A DNA stretch of 45,051 bases from a virus. The stretch lies in IMG/VR virus record IMGVR_UViG_3300046459_000765, positions 1-45,051 of that record; one strand, given 5' to 3'. Under the pieces are notes generated by a model. That model did not search any database. It saw only the letters and a program-made list of their open reading frames with translations, and had not been told where the DNA came from. Positions 39,234-45,051 of this stretch are shown one piece after another (within the stretch, counting starts at the first letter, position 1; each line of letters starts with the position of its first letter). The position numbers and the translations under genes were made by a program.

Positions 39234-39578
39234 TTACGACGCCGTCCGCGCCTGCAACCATTCCGGGTCGCGACGCGTGAAGTTTTTCTCAATTCCGCAC
39301 CACTGAAAGCAATTCGCCTCGTTGCCGGCCTGCGCGTAGAACGGCGCGAGCAGCGCGGCTGTCGCCGCAGAGGCGAACCCGTAGGGGCCGAGGATGAACA
39401 ACGCAACGCCGCACTGCGCCGCGCCCGCGTCATGGTGGAAGTTTGACGCGCCGCCCTGCGTCAGCCAGCGCGCGAGCGCTTCCTCGGGCACGCCCGGGCA
39501 CACGAAAACGTCCATGCGCCGTTCGGTTGGGATGATTGCTTGGACGACGTGGCCCAGGCTGCCGGCGACGTCAGACAC
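39234..39578 (-). CDS. Hypothetical protein, 114 aa
   Basis: GTG39578 start overlapping the stop of the micro-gene upstream. Contains a strand pattern (MDVFVCPGVPEEALARWL), a Gly-rich helix (GVALFILGPYGFASAATAALLA) and FQWCGIEKNF at the end. It may associate with membrane; unrecognised. Confidence 0.65.
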   Translation of the reverse strand: MSDVAGSLGHVVQAIIPTERRMDVFVCPGVPEEALARWLTQGGASNFHHDAGAAQCGVALFILGPYGFASAATAALLAPFYAQAGNEANCFQWCGIEKNFTRRDPEWLQARTAS

Positions 39579-39648
39579 CTTTACTCCTCCAGAGGATGAA
39601 CATGAGGAGCGCCACGGCCAGCGCGCAGAGGACGAAGGTGTTGCTCAT
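39571..39648 (-). CDS. Micro membrane protein, 25 aa
   Basis: MSNTFVLCALAVALLMFILW followed by RSKGV: one membrane helix with a basic inside tail. ATGA overlap with the upstream gene and an overlap with the GTG start downstream show it is fixed in the operon. Confidence 0.65.
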   Translation of the reverse strand: MSNTFVLCALAVALLMFILWRSKGV

Positions 39649-39854
39649 CGCAGGAAGTCCTCCGGCATTGTGTTGAGGAACTCCACGACGGCCTCGGCGA
39701 GCCGCGTCGTGTTGCTATGCACGCCGTGTCCGCCCTCGGCCAGGAAAAAAACATTCATGTTGCGTTCCACGTCGCGGATGACGACGGTATATGGTTCGTA
39801 AACCAGCGCGAAGCGCGGCGGTGCTCCCCCCGGGCGCGCAGCGAACTGGCTCAC
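39645..39854 (-). CDS. Hypothetical protein, 69 aa
   Basis: MSQFAARPGGAPPRFALVYE start, then VVIRDVERNMNVFFLAEGG and a helix with ALEAVVEFL-like character. ATGA on both sides. No family known. Confidence 0.68.
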   Translation of the reverse strand: MSQFAARPGGAPPRFALVYEPYTVVIRDVERNMNVFFLAEGGHGVHSNTTRLAEAVVEFLNTMPEDFLR

Positions 39855-40051
39855 AGCGGCACCCCATTGATTCTCTCAGGCTTCGTTGGCCAGGAAAACT
39901 TAAACCAGAACGTGCGGTGGTAGAGCGTCAGATAGATGGTGCGCGAGCGCGCTTGTGCGCAGTGGCCAGGGTAGCCGCACGAGAGGCAGAATTCCCACGG
40001 GCTGTGTATCCAGCGATACGTGCCGAAGTCAAAAAGTTTGAAGGGTTTCAT
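39851..40051 (-). CDS. Hypothetical aromatic protein, 66 aa
   Basis: From ATG40051 (MKPFKLFDFGTYRWIHSPWE) with CLSCGYPGHC as a possible zinc knuckle and YLTLYHRTFWFKFS as an aromatic strand. The longer open frame overlaps the upstream gene and is not used. Stop forms ATGA with the next gene. Confidence 0.65.
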   Translation of the reverse strand: MKPFKLFDFGTYRWIHSPWEFCLSCGYPGHCAQARSRTIYLTLYHRTFWFKFSWPTKPERINGVPL

Positions 40052-40245
40052 TTGGGCATTGATACGCAGGTCACGCACAGCGGGCAGAACCACCAAACGC
40101 GATACGCGATGTCATACGACTTCGTCGCGAAGCGTGCGCATCTCCACCGCCAGTTCAGACGCCGCACTTGAAAGTGGTGCCGGCCCCACGACCAGCGGAA
40201 AAGTAGCGGCGAGAGCCGATGCGTGTTGTTCTTTGGTAACTCCAT
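40048..40245 (-). CDS. Possible overlapping gene, 65 aa
   Basis: MELPKNNTHRLSPLLFRWSW start; the C-terminus has WWFCPLCVTCV, a possible zinc site. The stop forms ATGA with the next gene, which supports translation, but 134 bases lie inside the better-looking gene at 40112-40438 in another frame. A late GTG start would avoid most of the overlap. Doubtful as annotated. Confidence 0.4.
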   Translation of the reverse strand: MELPKNNTHRLSPLLFRWSWGRHHFQVRRLNWRWRCARFATKSYDIAYRVWWFCPLCVTCVSMPK

Positions 40246-40438
40246 AAACTTTTTTGTAGCCCCTTCGGGACTTGGTGAATGCTTCATCTAACGAGGGATG
40301 AACCCGCGGGAATTCAATGTCCATTAGTCGCTCGTTATACGCGGCTACATCGCTCGTGCGGTCCGAGTCGCCTTTGCCTGCACCATGCAGGCCGAAGCTG
40401 CGGTTGCCGCCTGCCGCGGATTTAATGTTGGGATTCAT
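40112..40438 (-). CDS. Hypothetical protein, 108 aa
   Basis: From ATG40438 (MNPNIKSAAGGNRSFGLHG). Basic, with GAGKGDSDRTSDVAAYNERL, a helical core and RRGYKKVYGVTKEQHASALA. ATGA with the upstream gene. No known family. It overlaps the 3'-ward gene at 40048-40245. Confidence 0.68.
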   Translation of the reverse strand: MNPNIKSAAGGNRSFGLHGAGKGDSDRTSDVAAYNERLMDIEFPRVHPSLDEAFTKSRRGYKKVYGVTKEQHASALAATFPLVVGPAPLSSAASELAVEMRTLRDEVV

Positions 40439-40626
40439 GGCGTCACCCACTTTCCTTGCACACGACACCACACCTTCGCCGGCTTAAGACCAGCCTGCGC
40501 GTCGGCTTGAATGCGCGCGATTAATTCGAGCGTGAGCCGGCGTGGCTCGGTGCTGAAGTCACCGTGGCCCATGCACACCCCGCGGTCATAGCCGTGCTCG
40601 TCCATCCATTCTTGCGGCGTCTTCAT
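40435..40626 (-). CDS. Small hypothetical protein, 63 aa
   Basis: MKTPQEWMDEHGYDRGVCMG start, then helix (LTLELIARIQADAQAGLKPA) and VWCRVQGKWV. ATGA on both ends. Unknown function. Confidence 0.68.
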   Translation of the reverse strand: MKTPQEWMDEHGYDRGVCMGHGDFSTEPRRLTLELIARIQADAQAGLKPAKVWCRVQGKWVTP

Positions 40627-40790
40627 TCTTGTTCAGGCTCCCATTCCTTCGGCAAAAGTTTTCCGGTTTGTTGCGTGAACATTTCGTTCAGCGCTTCCTT
40701 TACGTCGTGGTCCGCGGGTCCGAAGTCCGTGTTGAGTCGAAACCATTTCAGGTATTCGATTTCCGTGGCCCGTTGTCTCCGCGTCTTCAT
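40623..40790 (-). CDS. Small hypothetical protein, 55 aa
   Basis: From ATG40790 (MKTRRQRATEIEYLKWFRLN), then a helix with DVKEALNEMFTQQTGK. ATGA with 40626. Charged and soluble. Confidence 0.62.
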   Translation of the reverse strand: MKTRRQRATEIEYLKWFRLNTDFGPADHDVKEALNEMFTQQTGKLLPKEWEPEQE

Positions 40791-40791
40791 A

Positions 40792-40869
40792 TCAGTGCGT
40801 CCGGTCCCACCAGCCCTTGGCATGACCCACCAAATAAATGATGACCAACACGAGGAGGAAAAGTTTCAT
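40792..40869 (-). CDS. Micro membrane protein, 25 aa
   Basis: MKLFLLVLVIIYLVGHAKGW, then WDRTH: a single membrane helix. ATGA with the upstream two-helix membrane protein at 40866-41111, and its TGA lies one base before the next ATG. Confidence 0.65.
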   Translation of the reverse strand: MKLFLLVLVIIYLVGHAKGWWDRTH

Positions 40870-41111
40870 GGCTTGCGCAGCTTGCGCGCGCACCACAGCC
40901 AGACGGACGCGATGACGCCGACGACCAGGGGTATCAACACCACACCGGCCAGGGTAACCACAACCAAGGCGGCGGTGCCCCAGAGCGGCGCCGTCACCCA
41001 CCACCAGGACCAGTCGATGACGTGACACAGCTTCAGTGCGGTGAACAGGAGGAACAACCAGCCGGCGATGCCGATGCCGCTGGACGATGACGAGGATTGT
41101 TTTTCACTCAT
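40866..41111 (-). CDS. Two-helix phage membrane protein, 81 aa
   Basis: From ATG41111. Ser-rich start, then membrane helix 1 (about 14-27, IAGWLFLLFTALKL), a WSWWW turn, membrane helix 2 (about 42-70, hydrophobic Ala/Val-rich) and a basic tail. The I-x-W-x-W-W-W-V pattern is typical of a small phage membrane protein family, some of which are holin-like. Lysis role unproven. ATGA downstream with the 25-aa membrane protein. Confidence 0.72.
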   Translation of the reverse strand: MSEKQSSSSSSGIGIAGWLFLLFTALKLCHVIDWSWWWVTAPLWGTAALVVVTLAGVVLIPLVVGVIASVWLWCARKLRKP

Positions 41112-41409
41112 AGTGTTGTGGATTTCGGTCCATGCATTCGAGGATGGCGAGCGCAACGGCAGCGACCTGGACGGCTTCAACGCGCAGGTTCCCCGGGTTC
41201 GGCCGCGTGGCTCCATCAAAACGTTGGCGCAGGATTTCTTCAGCGAATTCGCCGACTTCCTCGGTGAGGATAGTTAGCCACAACTCCAGGCTGTGGTTCT
41301 GTTCACCAAACCGCGCGTCCTGGCGTGCGCGCTCCCGGAGCACGTCGGCCACGGCGCACGATTGAATGACGCTCGCCGTGTCGATGGTTAGTGCGTGAGT
41401 CGTGGTCAT
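41104..41409 (-). CDS. MazG-like nucleotide pyrophosphohydrolase
   Basis: 101 residues. The core reads ERARQDARFGEQNHSLELWL, then LTEEVGEFAEEI (E-E-x-G-E) and ENVRVEA-like helix (NLRVEAVQVAAVALAILE) with the acidic metal ligands of MazG-type all-alpha NTP pyrophosphatases. These hydrolyse (d)NTPs to monophosphates and PPi. With the DUF5664-like protein it suggests active control of the nucleotide pool. ATGA with the gene downstream. Confidence 0.78.
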   Translation of the reverse strand: MTTTHALTIDTASVIQSCAVADVLRERARQDARFGEQNHSLELWLTILTEEVGEFAEEILRQRFDGATRPNPGNLRVEAVQVAAVALAILECMDRNPQHYE

Positions 41410-42182
41410 AGGCTGGGCAGCTGTTCGATTTCACTCGGCTCACCGACCGCGCTGATGGGCTGGCCCGTGATGGCGTCGGTCTCTTCAACGAGCGGCGCAC
41501 CGAACGCGTCCGCGTCGTTAGCGGCTGCAGCTTCCGCCGCTTTGCGCGCTTCCTGCTCGGCTTGGTGTTGCATCACCGCCTGAAAATAGGTGTTGAGCGC
41601 ATTGGATAGGAGGTTCGCCACGCTTTCATCCATCGCGATGGCGAAGGGCCGGCTGTCGTGCGTGGCCAGATATTTCTGGGTCCACGGCATGTGCAGCGGG
41701 TGATTGGCCGGGCGCGGGCGGTCTGCGATTTTGCAAAACGTGCCGTCGGGTGCCGGCGAGAAGGACAGCTTGGGTCGCGCGGCCTCGGGCCGGGTGTCAG
41801 CCACTGGTGCCCCTTGGGCATTTACGGGGACGATGAGATTTTTCGACATGGTCGGTTGTGGTTTCGGTTGTGGTTTCGGTTTCAAAAATTGGGACCCAGG
41901 ATGCGTCGGGGCCGTCGTCGCCGCGCTTTTGGTAGGCGATAACCCGAGCTGCCGGCCTTTCGGTTGTGGCGCTCGCTTCAGCGCTGCGCCCGGGATTTTC
42001 CCGTATTGCGCGCCGAACGCGGCGGCTGCTCCCTTCACGTTCTCCGTCGCCTCGGGGCTCGTGAGGCCCTGCGCACGATAGCGCAGCATCCGCCGCTCCC
42101 GCTCGATTTGCGAGAGGCTGTCGTTGAAGATGGGCTGGATTGGCCCCGGCGGCGGCGCTTTGATGTCCTCTGGTCGGCTCAT
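41406..42182 (-). CDS. Hypothetical Pro/Ala-rich protein, 258 aa
   Basis: Residues 1-110 are basic and Pro/Lys-rich, including repeated K-P-Q-P units near 100. Residues 110-260 contain FCKIADRPRPANHPLHMPWT and a helical Ala-rich end (QAEQEARKAAEAAAANDADA). No domain recognised. The K-P-Q-P low complexity may be recent. An internal ATG (MSKNLIVPVN, near 112) is possible. Confidence 0.65.
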   Translation of the reverse strand: MSRPEDIKAPPPGPIQPIFNDSLSQIERERRMLRYRAQGLTSPEATENVKGAAAAFGAQYGKIPGAALKRAPQPKGRQLGLSPTKSAATTAPTHPGSQFLKPKPQPKPQPTMSKNLIVPVNAQGAPVADTRPEAARPKLSFSPAPDGTFCKIADRPRPANHPLHMPWTQKYLATHDSRPFAIAMDESVANLLSNALNTYFQAVMQHQAEQEARKAAEAAAANDADAFGAPLVEETDAITGQPISAVGEPSEIEQLPSL

Positions 42183-42445
42183 AATTTTGGTGGGAGGGAT
42201 TCATCAATACATTGCACCGCGTTCTCGATGCGGGCCAAAAGAATGTTGGTCTTCTCCAGCTTCTTCGCGATGTCCACGAGCAAGTCGGCTAGACCGACAC
42301 CGGGCGTTGTGATTGGCACCCACTTGCCGGCGCACTCATTGTAGCGATAGAACACACCGCCGCTTTCCCACACTAGGGACTTGTCCGGCTCGTAAGGCGC
42401 GGGCATCGGGGGCGGCTGAACTTCGGCGAGGTCAGAAATTTTCAC
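42179..42445 (-). CDS. Hypothetical protein, 88 aa
   Basis: MKISDLAEVQPPPMPAPYEP start, then strand (GGVFYRYNECAGKWVPITTP), and a helix (LLVDIAKKLEKTNILLARIE) at the C-terminus. ATGA on both sides. Function unknown. Confidence 0.68.
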   Translation of the reverse strand: MKISDLAEVQPPPMPAPYEPDKSLVWESGGVFYRYNECAGKWVPITTPGVGLADLLVDIAKKLEKTNILLARIENAVQCIDESLPPKL

Positions 42446-42813
42446 GGCAGTTCGAACTTGATTTCGACGGTGGCCAGGACGCTCGCGCCCGCTTTCGCCA
42501 CGGCTTCCTCACGCGTATCGAAAAACCCCGCGCCGGGATACGGCTCACCCCCGTTGCTGCGCGCGTAGATGTTGAGGTAGCGCGTGACGGTTTCCACGGG
42601 CGTGAACAAGTCGAGGTCGCTATCGCGGTCCGTGTAGAAACGGCCGTTGGAATACCAGCCGGTGAGCGTTTCCCCATGTTCGGTCATCCTGGCGCCCGCG
42701 ATGTCGTTGTTCGTGCCGAGGTCGAACGCGAAAAGGCGCACCTGTTCGCCGTCGCGGGTTACCGCGCGCAGGGTTCGTTTGGCTTCGTCAAGGTTGAAGG
42801 GTTTCGTTTTCAT
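42442..42813 (-). CDS. Hypothetical protein behind class I promoter
   Basis: 123 residues. MKTKPFNLDEAKRTLRAVTR, then RDGEQVRLFAFDLG and a beta-rich middle (GWYSNGRFYTDRDSDLDLF). The C-terminus has RVEEAVAKAGA-like helices and a VEIKFELP strand. The combination is typical of short phage early proteins, but no function is known. Class I site D ends 7 bases before the ATG. Confidence 0.7.
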   Translation of the reverse strand: MKTKPFNLDEAKRTLRAVTRDGEQVRLFAFDLGTNNDIAGARMTEHGETLTGWYSNGRFYTDRDSDLDLFTPVETVTRYLNIYARSNGGEPYPGAGFFDTREEAVAKAGASVLATVEIKFELP

Positions 42814-42820
42814 CTCTACC

Positions 42821-42852
42821 TATCCCAGTGTGGACTTTTTGGAAAATGTCAA
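42821..42852 (-). promoter_or_regulatory. Class I repeated promoter element, site D
   Basis: TTGACA (42852-42847), 13 bases, CCACACTGGGATA (42833-42821), 7 bases to ATG42813. It lies in the gap after the stop at 42857. Confidence 0.75.
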
Positions 42853-42856
42853 GAGG

Positions 42857-43543
42857 CTACCGGCAGGCGTGAAGAGAAATGGGCAGGCATCCGCGCCGTT
42901 CCGCCAAGGCATTCTCTTCGTCGCGCTGGTCGCATCGTTGCAGCCACGCCAGCAGGTGCGCGTGTAGTGGGTTCTCTTGGTCCAGGTCCGCAGACTCACA
43001 GCCCAAGCGTTCCTTTGCGAGGTCCACGGCGTTCCATGACGAGTGTTTGGTGCCGATGACGAGGAACCCCCGAAGCACAAGGGCGCACTTCATGTGGTCG
43101 ATTTCACATGCCAACCGCCCCCACGACAGCGCATGCGTGTTCGTGTTCACATAATTACCGCGGCTGGTCTGAATGCGAATGGCCCAGCGCCCGGCCTTAT
43201 GGCACCAGAAAAGCCCGCGGATGCGTCGCTCAGGTTCGTTTTCATCCAGGCCGCGCCATGTCGGTCCATCGTCCGGCCGCTCATACCGACGCGCCAGGGT
43301 AGGCGCGGCAACCAACGGCGGCGCGGCTGCCCGCTCCACCTCACCATTCCAGCGGTCACGCGTCTCGGGTTTCATACGCGAATCCGAAATGCGTTTGAGC
43401 ACCGCTTCCTTCCACTCGGCTAGCCGCTTGGCGGCGAATTCCACCGGCCCGCCGGTGCGTGTGTAGAGGTCCCATTCCCTCCACATCAGGCGCAGGGTAT
43501 GAAGGTCCGCGTTTAGGATGCGGGTGGTTTTGTAAGAGCGCAT
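42857..43543 (-). CDS. Hypothetical protein, 228 aa
   Basis: MRSYKTTRILNADLHTLRLM start. Helical first half; central segment GLFWCHKAGRWAIRIQTSRG, then a helical end with CDQRDEENALAERRG. The IRGLFWCHKAGRWAIRIQ stretch loosely resembles AP2-type DNA-binding sequences (G-x-[FY]-x-x-x-x-x-W) and could be a remnant of such a domain. It overlaps the endonuclease VII gene by 31 bases; the true start may be later (ATG43486). Confidence 0.62.
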   Translation of the reverse strand: MRSYKTTRILNADLHTLRLMWREWDLYTRTGGPVEFAAKRLAEWKEAVLKRISDSRMKPETRDRWNGEVERAAAPPLVAAPTLARRYERPDDGPTWRGLDENEPERRIRGLFWCHKAGRWAIRIQTSRGNYVNTNTHALSWGRLACEIDHMKCALVLRGFLVIGTKHSSWNAVDLAKERLGCESADLDQENPLHAHLLAWLQRCDQRDEENALAERRGCLPISLHACR

Positions 43544-43950
43544 GCTTCAGCGATGTCTGTGCGGTGTTCGTCGTGGTATTCCATTGCGCGCCGGCACCGC
43601 TCCCGGTCTTTCAGGAAACCGATTCCAGTGTTGCAGTTTTTGCAAAGCATCGCGCGAAACTTGCCGGAAGAATGACAATGGTCCACCACCAACTCCTCGA
43701 AAGGAAAAATGGTGCGGCAGATTGGGCACTGATAGGCTTGGTCCCGGGCTTTCTGGCGCACTTGTTCGGGCGTCACCCCATAGTGGTGCTTGCGGGCATA
43801 CTCCAGCGTCTTGTGCGGGTTTTTCTTTTGCCACTCCTTGGTCTTCTCAAGTGCGCACTTGCGACAGTAACCCACGCCCTTGTCCACAATAGAGGGTGAC
43901 GCGGTCGCGCTATTCAGATGCACTCCGCAGTTTGAGCATTCACATCTCAC
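43513..43950 (-). CDS. Endonuclease VII-type recombination endonuclease
   Basis: 145 residues from GTG43950. Two zinc knuckles: CECSNC with CRKC, then CPIC with CKNC. The core VVDHCHSSGKFRAMLCKNCN and GIGFLKD carries the D-H-C-H and N-x-G-x-G motif of T4 gp49-like resolvases. It cuts branched DNA, for example during packaging. The GTG is chosen because the longer frame would read through the promoter element; it is 3 bases after class I site E. Confidence 0.88.
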   Translation of the reverse strand: MRCECSNCGVHLNSATASPSIVDKGVGYCRKCALEKTKEWQKKNPHKTLEYARKHHYGVTPEQVRQKARDQAYQCPICRTIFPFEELVVDHCHSSGKFRAMLCKNCNTGIGFLKDRERCRRAMEYHDEHRTDIAEACALTKPPAS

Positions 43951-43953
43951 ACC

Positions 43954-43985
43954 TATCCCAGTGTGGCATTTTCCCAGATTGTCAA
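43954..43985 (-). promoter_or_regulatory. Class I repeated promoter element, site E
   Basis: TTGACA (43985-43980), 13 bases, CCACACTGGGATA (43966-43954), 3 bases to GTG43950. It abuts the inverted repeat and drives the leftward cluster from its right end. Confidence 0.75.
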
Positions 43986-43987
43986 GA

Positions 43988-44109
43988 CCGGAAGTCAACC
44001 AACTAACGCCGCCCCATATCCCCAGGGCCTACCACTTCTCTTTTTTTCTAATTTTTTATAATACCCTTTGGATTGGGATATGGGGCGGCGTTAGTTGGTT
44101 GACTTCCGG
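43988..44109. repeat. Perfect 35-bp inverted repeat around AT-rich centre
   Basis: Left arm 43988-44022 and right arm 44075-44109 are exact inverted complements (35 of 35 bases; arms begin CCGGAAGTCAACC and end TTGACTTCCGG). The 52-base spacer is AT-rich, with T7, T6 and TATAAT tracts. Each arm has a TTGACT pointing outward. The repeat lies between divergent transcription units, so it is not a simple end-of-operon terminator. A replication origin, packaging site or divergent control region are the candidates. Confidence 0.9.
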
Positions 44110-44142
44110 CTTCGCCCCCTTTTCTGAGCTGAGGATGCGGGC

Positions 44143-44171
44143 TTGACTTTTCACCGTTTCGCCCCACCTCT
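44143..44171 (+). promoter_or_regulatory. Possible rightward promoter TTGACT-N17-ACCTCT
   Basis: TTGACT (44143-44148) ends 33 bases before ATG44181, the same distance as in the other leaderless promoters. No good -10; ACCTCT at 17 bases, CCCCACC where the class I sites have CCACACT. Confidence 0.4.
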
Positions 44172-44180
44172 TAAACGGAC

Positions 44181-44342
44181 ATGCAAGACCCCAAAGACAT
44201 CGAACGGGAACTTTTCAAGGCGGCGCCTCACGCGGCACAGAAGCTGCACGCTGAAGCCAAGAAGCTGATACGCAAGCAGAAACGTGAGCAGTGGTGGAAG
44301 GTCCACGCGACCGACCGCGCGAAGAAGCCGCTCGGCAGCTGA
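44181..44342 (+). CDS. Small basic protein, 53 aa
   Basis: MQDPKDIERELFKAAPHAAQ, then a lysine-rich helix (LHAEAKKLIRKQKREQWW). First gene of the rightward unit, just before the probable small terminase. It may be a DNA-binding accessory factor, by charge alone. Confidence 0.65.
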   Translation: MQDPKDIERELFKAAPHAAQKLHAEAKKLIRKQKREQWWKVHATDRAKKPLGS

Positions 44343-44345
44343 CCT

Positions 44346-44996
44346 ATGTTGCTCAACAAGAACAAGTTAGACGTGAGTCAAATCCTACTGACCTACGTTG
44401 CGCTGTGCGGCGACGTCGCCCGCACGGCCGAGGCGCTGAACCTCGAACCGGCAGTTGTCCAAGCCCTGGCCGATGCCGAGAACTGGGGAACGAAGATTCA
44501 ACGAGTTACGATGCTGGCCAAGTCCGGCAAGCCGGGCGATTTCGAACGTGCTCAGAACCGGGCACTTGCATTCGTTCAGGGCCACCGCATCCGCTCCCTG
44601 TTGGACAGCGTAATCCGTCGCTTCGACGGCATGACGCCCGAGGAGATGTGCGACGCGGTGTCCAGCGTGAGCAAGAATGGCACACGCATCCTGTCGGCCC
44701 GCTATTTTACGGACCTCGCAGCCGCGGCCGAGAAGGCTAACGCTATGTGCTACAGCGCCTTGGGCGATACTGCCGGCGAGCGCGTGGCCCGCGATGATGA
44801 GCCGGACCAGATGAATGTCTCTGCGCTGCATAGTGCTGTGATTCAGTCACTTAACGCGGCCAATAGCCACGGCAAGCCGGCAGACCAGATAGTCAAGGAG
44901 CTGGCTGACGCAGTGTGCCAAGCTGTCACACCCATCGAGCGAACCGAGGTCGAGCCGCGTCCCGACCCCGCCGTCCCAGCCAGTGTGCCAACTTGA
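44346..44996 (+). CDS. Probable small terminase subunit
   Basis: 216 residues. The N-terminus contains a helix-turn-helix (YVALCGDVARTAEALNLEPA, then VQALADAEN), followed by a helical oligomerisation-like middle (ALAFVQGHRIRSLLDSVIRR) and a Pro-rich C-tail (VEPRPDPAVPAS). HTH, length and position at the head of the late, rightward unit suit a small terminase that recognises the packaging site. No signature proves it; other DNA-binding proteins would also fit. Confidence 0.55.
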   Translation: MLLNKNKLDVSQILLTYVALCGDVARTAEALNLEPAVVQALADAENWGTKIQRVTMLAKSGKPGDFERAQNRALAFVQGHRIRSLLDSVIRRFDGMTPEEMCDAVSSVSKNGTRILSARYFTDLAAAAEKANAMCYSALGDTAGERVARDDEPDQMNVSALHSAVIQSLNAANSHGKPADQIVKELADAVCQAVTPIERTEVEPRPDPAVPASVPT

Positions 44997-45004
44997 CCCA
45001 CCTC

Positions 45005-45051
45005 ATGCGCCAATCTGACACACCCCGAAGCGCGGCCTGGAGGTCCTTGGC
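45005..45051 (+). CDS. Start of next gene, partial
   Basis: ATG45005 opens MRQSDTPRSAAWRSL and runs off the right edge without a stop. Eight bases after the previous stop, same direction. If the previous gene is a small terminase, this could begin the large terminase, but nothing here shows that. Confidence 0.4.
   Translation, partial: MRQSDTPRSAAWRSL

Noticed and set aside
23884-43985. The repeated TTGACA/ACTGGG elements as a CRISPR array or transposon ends
   Set aside because: They are far apart, all in one orientation, and each stands directly before a start codon with a fixed spacing, which fits promoters.

Overview
The window is one contiguous piece of a GC-rich, tailed double-stranded DNA phage genome; no bacterial chromosomal gene is visible. 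It is very densely coded, with start/stop overlaps of the ATGA/GTGA type at most gene junctions and many genes of 25-80 codons. Few starts have a Shine-Dalgarno sequence. The recognisable promoters are TTGACA-type and lie so close to the start codon that the messages should be leaderless or nearly so. This points to a host that tolerates SD-less initiation; the host phylum cannot be fixed from the sequence. No integrase, repressor, tRNA, CRISPR array or insertion sequence was seen, so a lytic lifestyle is the simpler reading.

Layout. (1) 1-12270, plus strand: end of the virion module. It holds the C-terminal part of a tail-fibre-like protein, a GNAT acetyltransferase, a virion protein ending in an S74 intramolecular chaperone, two small or medium unknown proteins, a 2433-residue polyvalent protein (probable ejected virion protein with an HExxH metallopeptidase domain), and two short proteins. 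(2) 12251-15753, minus strand: a GT4-like glycosyltransferase that overlaps the virion module tail to tail, then a chain of small genes including two secreted proteins. (3) 15792-24671, minus: the replication and expression core. It holds an HTH-metallophosphoesterase, a RuvC-like nuclease, an AP2-HNH endonuclease, a phage sigma-70 family factor, a primase/SF3-helicase, and a family A DNA polymerase split into two overlapping genes. (4) 24946-34673, minus: an SSB-like protein followed by a terminator, a Cas4-like PD-(D/E)XK nuclease, two more AP2-HNH endonucleases, several peptidase-like proteins, a DUF4406/dATP-dGTP diphosphohydrolase-like fusion and a SNF2 helicase. (5) 34706-43950, minus: about thirty small accessory genes, a MazG-like protein and an endonuclease VII. 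(6) 43951-44180: a divergent control region with a perfect 35-bp inverted repeat around an AT-rich centre. (7) 44181-45051, plus: a 53-aa gene, a probable small terminase and the start of another gene; the virion genes presumably continue beyond the right edge.

How it may work together. Five minus-strand operons start with nearly identical 32-bp elements (TTGACA-N13-CCACACTGGGATA). Five other starts have a more ordinary TTGACA-N17-hexamer promoter. Because the phage encodes its own sigma factor, a two-class promoter programme is plausible but is inference. The most notable items are the split DNA polymerase, the repeated leaderless promoter set with the phage sigma factor, the large inverted repeat between divergent transcription units, the polyvalent giant protein with repeated R-x-G-Y-L-P motifs, and the nucleotide-metabolism fusion protein.
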